64,000 nt of DNA from an uncultured Clostridia bacterium (GTDB lineage: Bacteria > Bacillota > Clostridia > TANB77 > CAG-508), in assembly GCA_944386755.1 (NCBI GenBank), contig CALXCF010000003.1:41442-105441 (forward strand), in the 5' to 3' direction. How positions within the stretch are numbered: the stretch's first letter is position 1; the number at the start of each line of letters is the position of its first letter. Shown one piece after another: positions 35,679 to 44,535 of the stretch. The position numbers and the translations under genes were made by a program. The notes under the pieces are model-generated. The model was not told where the DNA came from. It did not search any database and saw only the letters and a list, made by a program, of their open reading frames with translations.

Positions 35679-35705
35679 TTTAAGGTGACAAATTGTCACC
35701 TTAAA
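35679..35705. repeat. 27-bp perfect palindrome
   Basis: TTTAAGGTGACAA-A-TTGTCACCTTAAA, 13-bp arms with one central base. It sits between the MazF-like gene and the tRNA-Gly pair. It may be an operator-like site or part of an element; no gene promoter is evident beside it. The remaining gap (35517-35678) holds only short AT-rich hairpins such as TGTCAAA/TTTGACA. Confidence 0.5.
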
Positions 35706-35727
35706 ACTTCAAAATCACTTTCATTTC

Positions 35728-35758
35728 AAAAAACTTACGAACCATATTAATTCGTAAG
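35728..35758 (-). terminator. Terminator of the tRNA-Gly pair
   Basis: On the minus strand CTTACGAA (35751-35758) pairs with TTCGTAAG (35734-35741), followed by six T. Confidence 0.75.
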
Positions 35759-35768
35759 CTTTATAACT

Positions 35769-35842
<74 letters not shown>

Positions 35843-35869
35843 ATATTAAATTACAATTATCAGGATTGT

Positions 35870-35943
<74 letters not shown>

Positions 35944-36047
35944 AATACTCTCCTCCTGACATTTATAAATTATAAAGGTTTTTTTTTATTTTGTCAATAC
36001 CTATTTTAAAAAAATTTTAAAATAGGTATTATGTAAAATTTTGTTCA

Positions 36048-36608
36048 TTAAATATTCTTGTTTTTTATATAACTTTGAGTAAATTCTTCTTTTAAAATAT
36101 CCATGCTAATTCTATCATAGTATTTTCCATTAATAAATTCAGATTTTCTCCTTCTTCCATACTCTTTAAATCCACATTTTTTATAACATGCAATTGCTCT
36201 TTCATTAAATGATAATACATCTAATTTAATATTATTTAGATTTAAATAGTTAAATCCATAGTCCAATATTAATTGTATTGCCTCTGTTCCATACCCTTTA
36301 TTTCTTGCTTCTTTTTCACCTATAAAAATTCCAAGTGTAGCTGTTCTATTAGTATAATTAATATTCTCTAATCCTATACTACCTAATAATTTATCTGTTT
36401 TTAATTCAATTATTCCGAATGTCGCTTCATCTTTTGTATGTTTTTCTAAATATTCCTTCTCTGATTCAATTGTAACTAGAGCTCCGCTTCTTCCTAAATA
36501 ATCCGTTGTTTCAAAATCATTTAACCACTCTGTGAATTTTTTTACATCTTCTGTACTTCTTGGTGATAAGTAAATTTTTTCTCCTAATAATTTTTTAAAA
36601 TATTTCAT
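36048..36608 (-). CDS. GNAT family N-acetyltransferase (RimJ/RimL-like)
   Basis: A 186-residue acetyltransferase. The acetyl-CoA site is visible at GEKEARNKGYGTEAIQLILD, with LGSIGLENINYTNRTATLGI before it and NERAIACYKKCGFKEYGRRR after it, the RimJ/RimL pattern. The substrate is unknown. The start is ATG 36608, nine bases after GGAGG; an ATG at 36617 abuts that site. It is the last gene of an operon after a methyltransferase and a second GNAT gene. Confidence 0.85.
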   Translation of the reverse strand: MKYFKKLLGEKIYLSPRSTEDVKKFTEWLNDFETTDYLGRSGALVTIESEKEYLEKHTKDEATFGIIELKTDKLLGSIGLENINYTNRTATLGIFIGEKEARNKGYGTEAIQLILDYGFNYLNLNNIKLDVLSFNERAIACYKKCGFKEYGRRRKSEFINGKYYDRISMDILKEEFTQSYIKNKNI

Positions 36609-36613
36609 TATAA

Positions 36614-37089
36614 TCATCCTCCTACTTCCATTTCCATATTTAATCTTTGTACTTTCATTCCTTGAGCTTTATAGAATTCTATTGCTTCTTTATTAAAACT
36701 CCAACAACTTAATTCCATTCTATTACATTTTAATTCCTTTGCAATTTTATTCATCTCTTGTATTAATAATGTTCCAACACCTTTTCTTTGACATTTTTTA
36801 TCAACCACTATTTTTCCAACATATAAAATTTTAGCATTTTCTAAATTTATATGATTTTCTACTTCTTTAATTCTGAAAATAACTAATCCGCACACTTTTC
36901 CTTATCATTTACTGCTACAATCATTTTTCTTTCTTTACTTTCTAGCACTTCTATAACTTCACTTTCAACTTCTTTTTTGGTTGTTTTCTTAAAGATATCT
37001 GGTCTATTTTTACAATGTAATTCTTGTGCTTGCATAAGTAATTCTATTAACTCTTTTTTATCTTCAATTCTTGTTTCTCTAATTTCCAT
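36614..37089 (-). CDS. GNAT family N-acetyltransferase, frameshifted
   Basis: The first frame gives MEIRETRIEDKKELIELLMQ and KERKMIVAVNDKEK. The second gives CGLVIFRIKEVENH, then KCQRKGVGTLLIQEMNKIAK (acetyl-CoA loop Q-R-K-G-V-G) and NKEAIEFYKAQGMKVQR. Together about 158 residues, a normal GNAT. The frames join if one base is added near AAAAGTGTGCGG (36891-36897). This is the opposite sign to the other frameshifts in the window. The start is ATG 37089 with GGAAGTGG upstream. Confidence 0.75.
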
Positions 37090-37105
37090 ATCACCACTTC
37101 CTATG

Positions 37106-37891
37106 CTATATTTTTTCAACTATTTCCAATATATGAGAACTATATCCCATTAAATCTTTTCTTTTGCAATTTTTCAAATGATAATCCAAGAATATCTCAA
37201 ATTCTTCATCAATCATTTTGTTAACATAATCTGCCATATTGGGTGCAAACCCATCTGTTGCAACTGTTTCTAGTTCTTTAACCTCATATTTTTTCATTAA
37301 TTTACTAAAATCATCCACTTTGAATGTAGCAAATATTTCTTCCTTCAATTTAGGCATATTCCAGTTATCATCACATATTTCCTTTAATCGTTTTAAATTT
37401 CCTTTTCTTACTCCATAAGAATATATTACCGAGTCATCTGTTAGATATGCAATAAAAATTTTTCCCCCGCTTTTAGTTACGCGAATAGCTTCTTTTATCG
37501 CTTTATCTATATCAAGTTCATCATATAAATGATATAACGGACCTAAAACTAGAGTAATATCAAATATATCATCCTCAAGGCTATTTAAGTCTAGTGCATT
37601 TCCTTGAATAGCATTTATTTTCATATCTTTTGTTATTTTACTTTTAAATATTTCTAAATTTTTATTAATCAACTCTACACTATATACCTCAAATCCTTTT
37701 TTAGCATAATGTATTGAATATCTACCTGTTCCTGCACCTATTTCTAGTATTCTATTTCCTTTTTCTAAATATTTTTCAATATATTTAGTTGTTGTAATAA
37801 ATTCTATTTGATGTGCTTTATCTTTTATCAGTCTTGAATCTTCATCATAATTATTATAATATTCATTTAAAATTTTTTCTACTTCATTCAT
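37106..37891 (-). CDS. Class I SAM-dependent methyltransferase
   Basis: A 261-residue protein with the SAM motif NRILEIGAGTGRYSIHYAKK (about 45-64), VYSVELINKNLEIF, NAIQGNALDLNSLEDDIFDI and ITLVLGPLYHLYDELDIDKA. These fit small-molecule or antibiotic-type methyltransferases of the Methyltransf_11/25 group; the substrate is unknown. It heads an operon with two acetyltransferases and follows a leader with a terminator, an arrangement seen for inducible resistance genes (inference). AGGGG precedes the ATG. Confidence 0.85.
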   Translation of the reverse strand: MNEVEKILNEYYNNYDEDSRLIKDKAHQIEFITTTKYIEKYLEKGNRILEIGAGTGRYSIHYAKKGFEVYSVELINKNLEIFKSKITKDMKINAIQGNALDLNSLEDDIFDITLVLGPLYHLYDELDIDKAIKEAIRVTKSGGKIFIAYLTDDSVIYSYGVRKGNLKRLKEICDDNWNMPKLKEEIFATFKVDDFSKLMKKYEVKELETVATDGFAPNMADYVNKMIDEEFEIFLDYHLKNCKRKDLMGYSSHILEIVEKI

Positions 37892-37922
37892 TTTATCCCC
37901 TCCATTATCTATATAATCAAAA

Positions 37923-38060
37923 AAGCCTCACTAAGAAATCTCTATTAAGACTCCTTAGCAAGACTTATTAATCTTACCTTCTGTGTAAGTAATCAATATT
38001 ATAACTACCCTGTATCGCTCAAGTTCCAACTCTTAGATACACTCTTAATTTATGTTTTAA
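37923..38060 (-). promoter_or_regulatory. Structured leader with terminator before the methyltransferase operon
   Basis: The minus strand between the ABC ATPase stop and the methyltransferase start holds GTATC/GATAC arms around AAGAGTTGGAACTTGAGC, a CTTAC/GTAAG hairpin and a 13-bp stem (37954-37966 with 37923-37935) followed by TTTTTT. It may be an attenuator, or just the ABC gene's terminator plus a promoter. It matches no riboswitch class I can name; T-box motifs are absent. Confidence 0.5.
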
Positions 38061-38105
38061 ATTTTATCATATAATTTAATTTCTGTCAACAGTATTTTAC
38101 ATAAT

Positions 38106-40001
38106 TTATTTCTCAATTTCGTCATTTTCCTTTTCTTTAATCTTTTTTTCTCTCATAACACCATCATCTTCTATGTAATAATGTTTATCAACATATTTTT
38201 GTGCTAAATCTACTCTATGTGTTACAACTATTCCCATTGCTCCTACATCTTTAATTGCTTGTATAATTGATTTTAGCTGTTTCTCTACCAATTTGTCTTC
38301 AACATTTCCAACTGGTTCATCTACTAATATTATTGACGGATTTTCCGTGGTTCTATATAAAGCCTGAGCTAGTGACAATCTCTTTTTTTGTCCTGTTGAA
38401 AATTGATTATAGTCTTTTGAAGATAATTCTGTTTCTATTTTCTCGCTGTCTAATTTTACTTCTTGTAATACCTCTCGTAATTTTTGCTTTTCCTCTTCTG
38501 ACATCTCTATTAGTGTCTCTTTTCCTGTTATTTGTTCTAGCACATTAGAACTTGTCCCCAATTTTTTATCTGCTTTTACCGCTATAAATTGTTTTCCTAA
38601 TTTATCAACACTTTCTTTTCCATCTATTAATATTGCATTTCTATTATTTATATCTCCCCTTTTTAATAATCGTATAAATGTACTTTTTCCAGCTCCAGAT
38701 TTACCCGATAGCAAAGCCACTTCTCCTTTTTTTATTGAAAACTCCGGAACTTCTATTTCAGTTCTATATCTTATTTTTCCTGTTTCATTACTTTTTTGTT
38801 GATAAAATTTTCCTTTAAAATCTTTTATTTCCAATTTTTCAAATGGTTTATGTATTTCAACTAACGGGTCTTGTTTTTCTTCTATTTGACTTACTATGTT
38901 CTCCATTTCTTTTTCATATTCTCTTAATCTTTCATTTTCATGTTGGAATTTATACATAGAATTGATACTATCCATAATATTTCTTATTAAATAGTTATTT
39001 TGATTTATTTCTAGCAATATCTGTGACAAAGTTTTAGCATCCAGTTTTTCCGCTTTCTTTAATTTTCCTGCTCCTATTACACCTGTCAAAACTGACATTG
39101 ATATAACATCAATTGCTTTCATCAAATTAACTTTATCTTCAATTTTCATCTCTTCACTACTAGCTTTGTATATATTATCTTCTATATTTTTTAATTTATC
39201 TCTTTCTTCAACGCCACTCACTGGCTCATTTTCAACTAAATCTCCTTCTAATCTTCCTATATCTCTTCTTGTATCTCCCACTTTTTCTTTGTAATTCTTT
39301 GTGAAAAATCTTCTTCCAAGCAAAGTCCCTACACTAACCAGTCCACTTATTCCTAAAGCTTTTGCTGTACTTTTCGAATTTTTACTCTCACTATAAATTG
39401 CTCCTAAGATACTTACTAAACTCATTCCTAATCCTAGATATGTAGAAAATTTATTATCTTGTATGCGATGTAATTGATTTTCATAATCTCTAACTATGCT
39501 AGCAATTTCTCTTTCTGTCATTGATATCTCTATTTCTACTTCCTTTTCTTCTCCATCTTCACCTATCTCTTTTACTATACGTTTTCTTGTAATCACACCA
39601 TCTCTTGAATTTTGTACTATTTCATACATATTTTTTAAATTAGCAATTTCTCTTTCTGTATCATATTTTGAATACATATTATCTTTATACATATTTAGGA
39701 AATCATACAAAGGTCCTTTACCTATTCTTAATAGAGTCATAAGTTTTACTGTTTCGGGCTTTAAATCTTCATTTGAATTTAGATTTCTAAAAACTGCATC
39801 TACCCCTACATCACCTAAAACTTGTAAAAATTCTATTCCTCTAATTAGATACTTATAATCCGAATTTTTGAATGTGCCACTTTTAAATTTTTCAATTCGT
39901 TTATGTTGTCTTTTTTTAGGTTTATTCCCTAAATTTCCTCTTATTTTTGAAGTTATAATTTTAGCCGTTTCACCTATATTTGGAGTATATCTCTTTCCCA
40001 T
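38106..40001 (-). CDS. Unusual ABC ATPase with a long N-terminal region
   Basis: A 631-residue protein. The last 230 residues are an ABC ATPase: Walker A LLSGKSGAGKSTFIRLLKRG, signature QFSTGQKKRLSLAQAL, Walker B SIILVDEPVGN, switch His in VVTHRVDLA. The N-terminal 380 residues are mainly charged helices with three weakly hydrophobic stretches (YLGLGMSLVSILGAIYS, ALGISGLVSVGTLLG, VISMSVLTGVIGAG), fewer than the six TM helices of an exporter. It may be a degenerate exporter or a soluble/peripheral ATPase. AGGAGG precedes the ATG. It is upstream of the methyltransferase operon. Confidence 0.7.
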   Translation of the reverse strand: MGKRYTPNIGETAKIITSKIRGNLGNKPKKRQHKRIEKFKSGTFKNSDYKYLIRGIEFLQVLGDVGVDAVFRNLNSNEDLKPETVKLMTLLRIGKGPLYDFLNMYKDNMYSKYDTEREIANLKNMYEIVQNSRDGVITRKRIVKEIGEDGEEKEVEIEISMTEREIASIVRDYENQLHRIQDNKFSTYLGLGMSLVSILGAIYSESKNSKSTAKALGISGLVSVGTLLGRRFFTKNYKEKVGDTRRDIGRLEGDLVENEPVSGVEERDKLKNIEDNIYKASSEEMKIEDKVNLMKAIDVISMSVLTGVIGAGKLKKAEKLDAKTLSQILLEINQNNYLIRNIMDSINSMYKFQHENERLREYEKEMENIVSQIEEKQDPLVEIHKPFEKLEIKDFKGKFYQQKSNETGKIRYRTEIEVPEFSIKKGEVALLSGKSGAGKSTFIRLLKRGDINNRNAILIDGKESVDKLGKQFIAVKADKKLGTSSNVLEQITGKETLIEMSEEEKQKLREVLQEVKLDSEKIETELSSKDYNQFSTGQKKRLSLAQALYRTTENPSIILVDEPVGNVEDKLVEKQLKSIIQAIKDVGAMGIVVTHRVDLAQKYVDKHYYIEDDGVMREKKIKEKENDEIEK

Positions 40002-40053
40002 TCTATTCCTCCTTCATTTTGGTTTACATATATATTTTACCATATTTTGCTAT

Positions 40054-40101
40054 AAAAATAAACCTATATTATCAAACTTTTTAATCTAATAATATAGGTT
40101 T
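40054..40101 (-). terminator. Terminator between the CDF exporter and the ABC ATPase
   Basis: AAACCTATATTAT (reverse strand of 40089-40101) pairs with ATAATATAGGTTT (40060-40072), 13 bp, followed on the minus strand by ATTTTTATAG. It ends the transcript of the CDF gene. Confidence 0.75.
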
Positions 40102-40127
40102 ACTTCATTTTTCCTCATTTCGTTTAC

Positions 40128-40217
40128 AAGATGTGTCCCAAAATGGACAAAAATGTCCAAACGGAAACGTCCCCAAATGGACAAAATGTCGCAAGAGAAA
40201 CGTCCCCAATGCGACAT
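40128..40217 (-). repeat. Hairpin repeat of the GGGACG-loop family, copies 5 and 6
   Basis: Copy 5: ATGTCGCA (40210-40217 on the minus strand) pairs with TGCGACAT (40186-40193) around a TTGGGGACGTTTCTC loop. Copy 6: TGTCCA/TGGACA (40154-40183) around TTTGGGGACGTTTCC. A third short TGTCC/GGACA hairpin ends at about 40134. The array abuts the stop codon of the CDF gene at 40217-40219. The stem of copy 5 is almost the same as that of copy 3 near rbgA. Confidence 0.65.
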
Positions 40218-41380
40218 CAAACATATGAACATTCTACTTTTGGTACTGCATAGTATTTAGGATTTTCACTATGTATTTTTTGTTGTACTTGCACTTTTAA
40301 TTTATCACTATCAACTTTTTCTTCTCTTGGTATAACTAAATCAAATATTAAGTTTATTCTTCCTCCACCATTAGTCATTCTAAAATCATGTATTGAATAG
40401 TTTTCATTAATTTCTTTTACTATTTTTTCTGTTATTTCTCTCATTTTATTAATTTCTTCGTCATCAACTTCTATTGGGTCCATATGTATTGTTGTTATAC
40501 AATTGAATTCTTCATAAATGTCTTGTTCCATCTGGTCTATTATGTCATGTGCCATACATATGTCACTATTTGCTGGGACTTCTGCATGAAAGGATACTAT
40601 TTTTCTTCCTGGTCCATAATCATGTATCATCATATCATGTATTCCTACTATCATATCGTATTTTTTAGTGAATTCTTCTATTCCTTTTACTAATTCTGGG
40701 TCTGGTCTTGCACCTAATAGAATGTCAACAGTTTCTTTTAATGCTTTAAATCCTGTAAATAATATGAATATTGATACTAATATACTTACATATCCATCTA
40801 TTGATATATTCGCAAATTTTGCTACAATTGCAGATAATAGAACAACAAATGTAGATATTACATCTGATATGCTATCATATGCATTTCCTTTTATTGCTTC
40901 TGAATTAATTATTTTTGCTATCTTTTTGTAGAAGAAAAATAACCATAGTTTTGCAATTATAGCTATCACTAATATTGTAATTGTTATTGTGCTTATATCA
41001 GGCATTACTGGATTTATTATTTTATCTATTGAAGATTGAAATAATTCAATTCCAACTAATATTATTAACATATCTACTATAAATGCTGCTATATATTCCA
41101 TTCTTCCATGTCCCCATGGATGGTCATCATCTACTTTCTTTTGTGACATCTTGAATCCTATCATTGTTATAACCGATGAACCTGCATCTGTTATGTTATT
41201 TAATCCATCTGAAATTATTGACATTGAGTTTGATATTATTCCAACGGCCACTTTTGTTACTGATAGTATAAAATTTACTACTATTCCTGTTAGGCTTGAT
41301 AGTGTTCCATATTTTGTTCTTACTTTTGCATCTTTTACGTTTTTATCTTTTATAAATAATTTGATTAAAAAATTTGTCAT
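40217..41380 (-). CDS. Cation diffusion facilitator (CDF) metal exporter
   Basis: A 387-residue protein with six TM helices: SLTGIVVNFILSVTKVAVGI, SIISDGLNNITDAGSSVITM with the metal-site Asp residues, DDDHPWGHGRMEYIAAFIVD (CDF signature), AFPYDSISDVISTF-type second metal site (NAYDSISDVISTFVVLLSAI), then a C-terminal cytoplasmic domain (IHDMMIHDYGPGRKIVSFHA) and an extra C-terminal region of about 90 residues. It exports Zn2+, Fe2+ or Mn2+; the D-D-N-D pattern does not decide which. GGAAGG precedes the ATG. Confidence 0.9.
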   Translation of the reverse strand: MTNFLIKLFIKDKNVKDAKVRTKYGTLSSLTGIVVNFILSVTKVAVGIISNSMSIISDGLNNITDAGSSVITMIGFKMSQKKVDDDHPWGHGRMEYIAAFIVDMLIILVGIELFQSSIDKIINPVMPDISTITITILVIAIIAKLWLFFFYKKIAKIINSEAIKGNAYDSISDVISTFVVLLSAIVAKFANISIDGYVSILVSIFILFTGFKALKETVDILLGARPDPELVKGIEEFTKKYDMIVGIHDMMIHDYGPGRKIVSFHAEVPANSDICMAHDIIDQMEQDIYEEFNCITTIHMDPIEVDDEEINKMREITEKIVKEINENYSIHDFRMTNGGGRINLIFDLVIPREEKVDSDKLKVQVQQKIHSENPKYYAVPKVECSYV

Positions 41381-41394
41381 TGTCTTTCCTTCCT

Positions 41395-42336
41395 TTATTT
41401 TTTCTTTAATTTTGCTACAAAAAATCCTTCCATATTTTTTGATGGTAATATCCTTATAGCTTTATTTATGCTGTCATCTAAACCATCATTAAATCCTTGC
41501 ATTTTTTCTTTAAAATCAATATTTATATCTAACAATTTCACATTAAAATTTTCAATTGCCCATTGTAAGACATTTTCATTTTCATCTTTATTCAAAGTAC
41601 ATGTGGAATATACCATCATTCCATTCGGCTTTAAAGCAGTATATGCACTTTTAAACAGTTTTTTCTGTAATTTTGCAAGTTCTCTTACTGTTCTTTTTGA
41701 CCAATTCCTATAAGTGCCAACATTATTTCCTAAAAACCTTCCTTCACCACTACATGGTGCATCTAATAGTACTTTATCAAATTTTTCTTGATATTCTTCT
41801 CCTACTTTTTCTCCTCTATTATTTATTACTTCTACTATATTTGCTCCCTGTTTTTCAATATTATATTGTAATCTCTCACATCTAATTTTATCTAATTCAT
41901 TCGCTAAAATATATCCATCATTTTTCATCATTACTGCCATTTGTGTTGTTTTACTCCCAGGAGCTGCTGTTAAATCTAATACCTTTTCTCCTGGTTTAGG
42001 ATTTAAAACTAATGGTGGAACCATACTTGATAAACTTTGCAAATATATGTATCCTTTTTCATATATATCTAATTTTTGAATTTCTTTTTCATTTGCGTTT
42101 TTTATTATTAATGCATCCTTATACCATGATACTCTTTCAAATTTAATATTTTTTTCTCTTAAATATTTCATTAATTCTTGTATATTGTATTTTATTGTGT
42201 TTACTCTTAATGTAGTATTTCTTTCTCCTAACATTCCTGTTAATATTTTGTCTACCGTAATTGGTGTATATTGCTCATATAATTCATCTACAAAGTCTTT
42301 TGGTAGTTTTCTTTTTAAGTCTAATATTGATAGCAT
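41395..42336 (-). CDS. RsmB/RsmF-type rRNA m5C methyltransferase
   Basis: A 313-residue NOL1/NOP2/Sun-family enzyme. The SAM motif is GEKVLDLTAAPGSKTTQMAV; the two catalytic Cys are in LLDAPCSGEGRF and VYSTCTLNKDENENV; it ends with the short GFFVAKLKKK. It lacks an N-terminal NusB-like domain and a C-terminal PUA domain, so it is closer to short RsmF-like enzymes. Product: 5-methylcytosine in rRNA. TGGAGG precedes the ATG. It is followed by the CDF gene. Confidence 0.9.
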   Translation of the reverse strand: MLSILDLKRKLPKDFVDELYEQYTPITVDKILTGMLGERNTTLRVNTIKYNIQELMKYLREKNIKFERVSWYKDALIIKNANEKEIQKLDIYEKGYIYLQSLSSMVPPLVLNPKPGEKVLDLTAAPGSKTTQMAVMMKNDGYILANELDKIRCERLQYNIEKQGANIVEVINNRGEKVGEEYQEKFDKVLLDAPCSGEGRFLGNNVGTYRNWSKRTVRELAKLQKKLFKSAYTALKPNGMMVYSTCTLNKDENENVLQWAIENFNVKLLDINIDFKEKMQGFNDGLDDSINKAIRILPSKNMEGFFVAKLKKK

Positions 42337-42342
42337 TTAGTT

Positions 42343-42873
42343 TTACCTCCATATGTCTCCATTAATAAATTTTGTTAATGCCATAATGAATGCATTTCTT
42401 GTTAAATCAATTCTTGATACTTCTTCTTTTGTTAGACAACTAATTCCACCTTTTCCTTTAGATAATTCATTTCCACTAAATATTCTATCCATAACTTTTC
42501 CTAATTCTGTTTCTTTAATTTCTTCTATGTATTTATCTGGAATTGGAAAACCTTGGCTTGTCCCAATGCTTTGAATCCCCTCATTACTTTCTACAACTGC
42601 TAAATTTATATCAATCCATCCTCCTAATAGTTTTGTTATTCCTGCTTCACTTGAAATATAGAAATCCGCTTCTATATTATTTTTCTTTGCATATTCTTTT
42701 AAATTTTTTACTCTATTTTTTGCTCCTTGTAATATTTCTTCATCAAATGGTTGCTCTCCTACTTCTGAATCTACTGCAATTCCTTCTATTTCAACATTAT
42801 CAAAATATTTTTCAAATGCTTCTTTTGCTCCTTGTATTTTCCCCGGATTTTTTGTCCCCATTAGGATTTTCAT
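42343..42873 (-). CDS. Inosine/xanthosine triphosphatase (YjjX/DUF84 family)
   Basis: A 176-residue house-cleaning NTPase that removes ITP/XTP. MGTKNPGKIQGAKEAFEKYF is the family N-terminus; DSEVGEQPFDEEILQGAKNR, ISSEAGITKLLGGWIDINLA, GTSQGFPIPDKYIEEI and GISCLTKEEVSRIDLTRNAF are conserved blocks. It overlaps the HAD gene stop by one base (TAATG), so the two are coupled. It is one of three NTP-cleaning enzymes within 10 kb. Confidence 0.9.
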   Translation of the reverse strand: MKILMGTKNPGKIQGAKEAFEKYFDNVEIEGIAVDSEVGEQPFDEEILQGAKNRVKNLKEYAKKNNIEADFYISSEAGITKLLGGWIDINLAVVESNEGIQSIGTSQGFPIPDKYIEEIKETELGKVMDRIFSGNELSKGKGGISCLTKEEVSRIDLTRNAFIMALTKFINGDIWR

Positions 42874-43454
42874 TATTTTTCCAACTCCTTTATATACCTA
42901 TATATTTCTCCCCAATTATATAAGACTTTTATATAATCATTTTCTTCTAAATCATATGATGGTGCATCTTTTAAATATATTGTTTTTATTTTAGATTTAG
43001 CAATACTTTTGCATTTATCATATGAATCATCAATCATTATATCAATATGTTCTTTAACACATACTTCATCTTTATTTTCAGTTGCCCAATAAAATTTATC
43101 AAATATCTCCATTCCTTCATTTTTAAATCTTTCTTCTGTAATTTTTATCATATCCTTATTTATTCCGCCTCGTGCTGTTATTAACACTAAGATATAACCT
43201 TCTGCTTTTAAAAGTTTTAATACTTCTTTTGCACCTGGCATATAATTTGATTTTACAACAATTTGTTTATGATATTTTTCTATAAATCCTTGTATTTCTT
43301 CTTCTGTCCATCTAAATCTTTTTTGAAATTTTAATTCTTGATTATTTATTTTACTATTTTTCTTTAAATCTATTACATCATATAATTCTGAATATACTCT
43401 ATATTCTTTTTCTGAATCAAATACTACTCCATCTAAATCTATACCTATTTTCAT
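42873..43454 (-). CDS. HAD-superfamily 5' nucleotidase-like phosphatase
   Basis: A 193-residue HAD phosphatase: motif I GIDLDGVVFDSE (Asp5, Asp7), motif II LVLITARGG, motif IV HIDIMIDDSYDKCKSIAK. It resembles NT5C-type deoxynucleotidases and YqfW-like proteins. Coupling to a DUF84 NTPase and proximity to Ham1-like enzymes suggest nucleotide clean-up. AAGGAG precedes the ATG. The substrate is not known. Confidence 0.82.
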   Translation of the reverse strand: MKIGIDLDGVVFDSEKEYRVYSELYDVIDLKKNSKINNQELKFQKRFRWTEEEIQGFIEKYHKQIVVKSNYMPGAKEVLKLLKAEGYILVLITARGGINKDMIKITEERFKNEGMEIFDKFYWATENKDEVCVKEHIDIMIDDSYDKCKSIAKSKIKTIYLKDAPSYDLEENDYIKVLYNWGEIYRYIKELEK

Positions 43455-43467
43455 AAAAAACTTCTCC

Positions 43468-43881
43468 TTACAATACTTTATCTTTATCGAAAATTTCTAT
43501 CCATCCTAATTTAATGAAATCTATTACTTCTGTATAGCACTTTACTTCTTTGCTTGGCTTATTTAGTAACCATATTTTTTTATCTTTATTATGATTTACT
43601 TTTTGTACCATAGTATAACTTAATTCTGCAAAAGTTTCTGCACCAATATATCCTTCTATCCCATTTTTCTCTCCGTTAAGTACAAATAAAATGTCTGTTT
43701 CATCTAAAGATTTAAAAAATTTCAAATAAACTTCTTTATATACTTTTTCATTTTCTTGGTCTATTTTTTTAGGATAATTTATTACTTGATATCCCTGTTT
43801 TTCAAAATAGTTTTTCCAATCTTCTATTTCTTTTTCAAATTTGCTACTACAAGCAATTACTAATTTTTTATTTTCGACCAT
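43468..43881 (-). CDS. Nucleoside 2-deoxyribosyltransferase-like protein
   Basis: A 137-residue Rossmann-like protein: KLVIACSSKFEKEIEDWKNY at the start, YLKFFKSLDETDILFVLNGE and YIGAETFAELSYTMVQ, which matches the G-x-x-x-E-x-x-x-A segment of deoxyribosyltransferase-like families. The true substrate is unknown. AAAGGTG precedes the ATG. It lies between a HAD phosphatase and a Ham1-like pyrophosphatase in one operon. Confidence 0.7.
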   Translation of the reverse strand: MVENKKLVIACSSKFEKEIEDWKNYFEKQGYQVINYPKKIDQENEKVYKEVYLKFFKSLDETDILFVLNGEKNGIEGYIGAETFAELSYTMVQKVNHNKDKKIWLLNKPSKEVKCYTEVIDFIKLGWIEIFDKDKVL

Positions 43882-43895
43882 TTTATTACACCTTT

Positions 43896-44504
43896 CTATT
43901 TAATTCTTTTTATAGTACTTACTATAAATTCAACTACACCATCTTTATTAGTTTCTTCTCTACTCTTTCTTTTTTCTTCTTCTGTCAATTCTAACCAATA
44001 TTTATTATTCTCTGGCATAACAGATATCGAATCTAAAGGATATCCAGAATTTCTTTCTTTACATGCTTTGTCTACAAGATAGAAATTACTTTTACTCCAA
44101 CTATATTCCTTGATTTCTTCTCCATTATATATCACCATACCGTATACCCATTTAGCTGTTAATTTTCCACCATATTGTTTTGCTAAATTAGTATAATACT
44201 CTATCATTTCGTCATCATTTAATTCTTTACCATTAATCCTTCTTACATGTGTTCCAGGTTGTTTTTCATCTGGTAATTCTTCTATTAACAAATTATCATC
44301 CATTCCAATGGTTACAATTTTTGTTGCATCATAATATGCTTTTGCTTTGATATATGCATTTTCAATTGCATTTTTCCCGTTTTCATCTATATCTAGTTTA
44401 AAATCTAAATCTTTTATTGTTATTAGTTCTATTCCTTTTTCTTCTAGCGTCTTCTTATATTTTCTGACCTTTGCTGGGTTTGTTGTTGCAAATAATACTT
44501 TCAT
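43896..44504 (-). CDS. Ham1/RdgB-like non-canonical NTP pyrophosphatase
   Basis: A 202-residue ITPase-fold protein: VLFATTNPAKVRKYKKTLEE (the nucleotide-entry Lys region), ENAYIKAKAYYDATKIVTIG with MDDNLLIEEL where RdgB has the A-D-D-S-G-L segment, and PLDSISVMPENNKYWLEL near the C-terminus. It is a divergent relative, not the housekeeping RdgB. The start is ATG 44504 after AAAGGG. It heads the nucleotide-related operon at 42.3-44.5 kb. Confidence 0.8.
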   Translation of the reverse strand: MKVLFATTNPAKVRKYKKTLEEKGIELITIKDLDFKLDIDENGKNAIENAYIKAKAYYDATKIVTIGMDDNLLIEELPDEKQPGTHVRRINGKELNDDEMIEYYTNLAKQYGGKLTAKWVYGMVIYNGEEIKEYSWSKSNFYLVDKACKERNSGYPLDSISVMPENNKYWLELTEEEKRKSREETNKDGVVEFIVSTIKRIK

Positions 44505-44535
44505 TTTTACTATCCCTTTCATTATAAAATCTATA

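Noticed and set aside
37895-38075. T-box riboswitch before the methyltransferase
   Set aside because: No T-box sequence (GGTGGNACC) or specifier loop, and no aminoacyl-tRNA or amino acid gene downstream.
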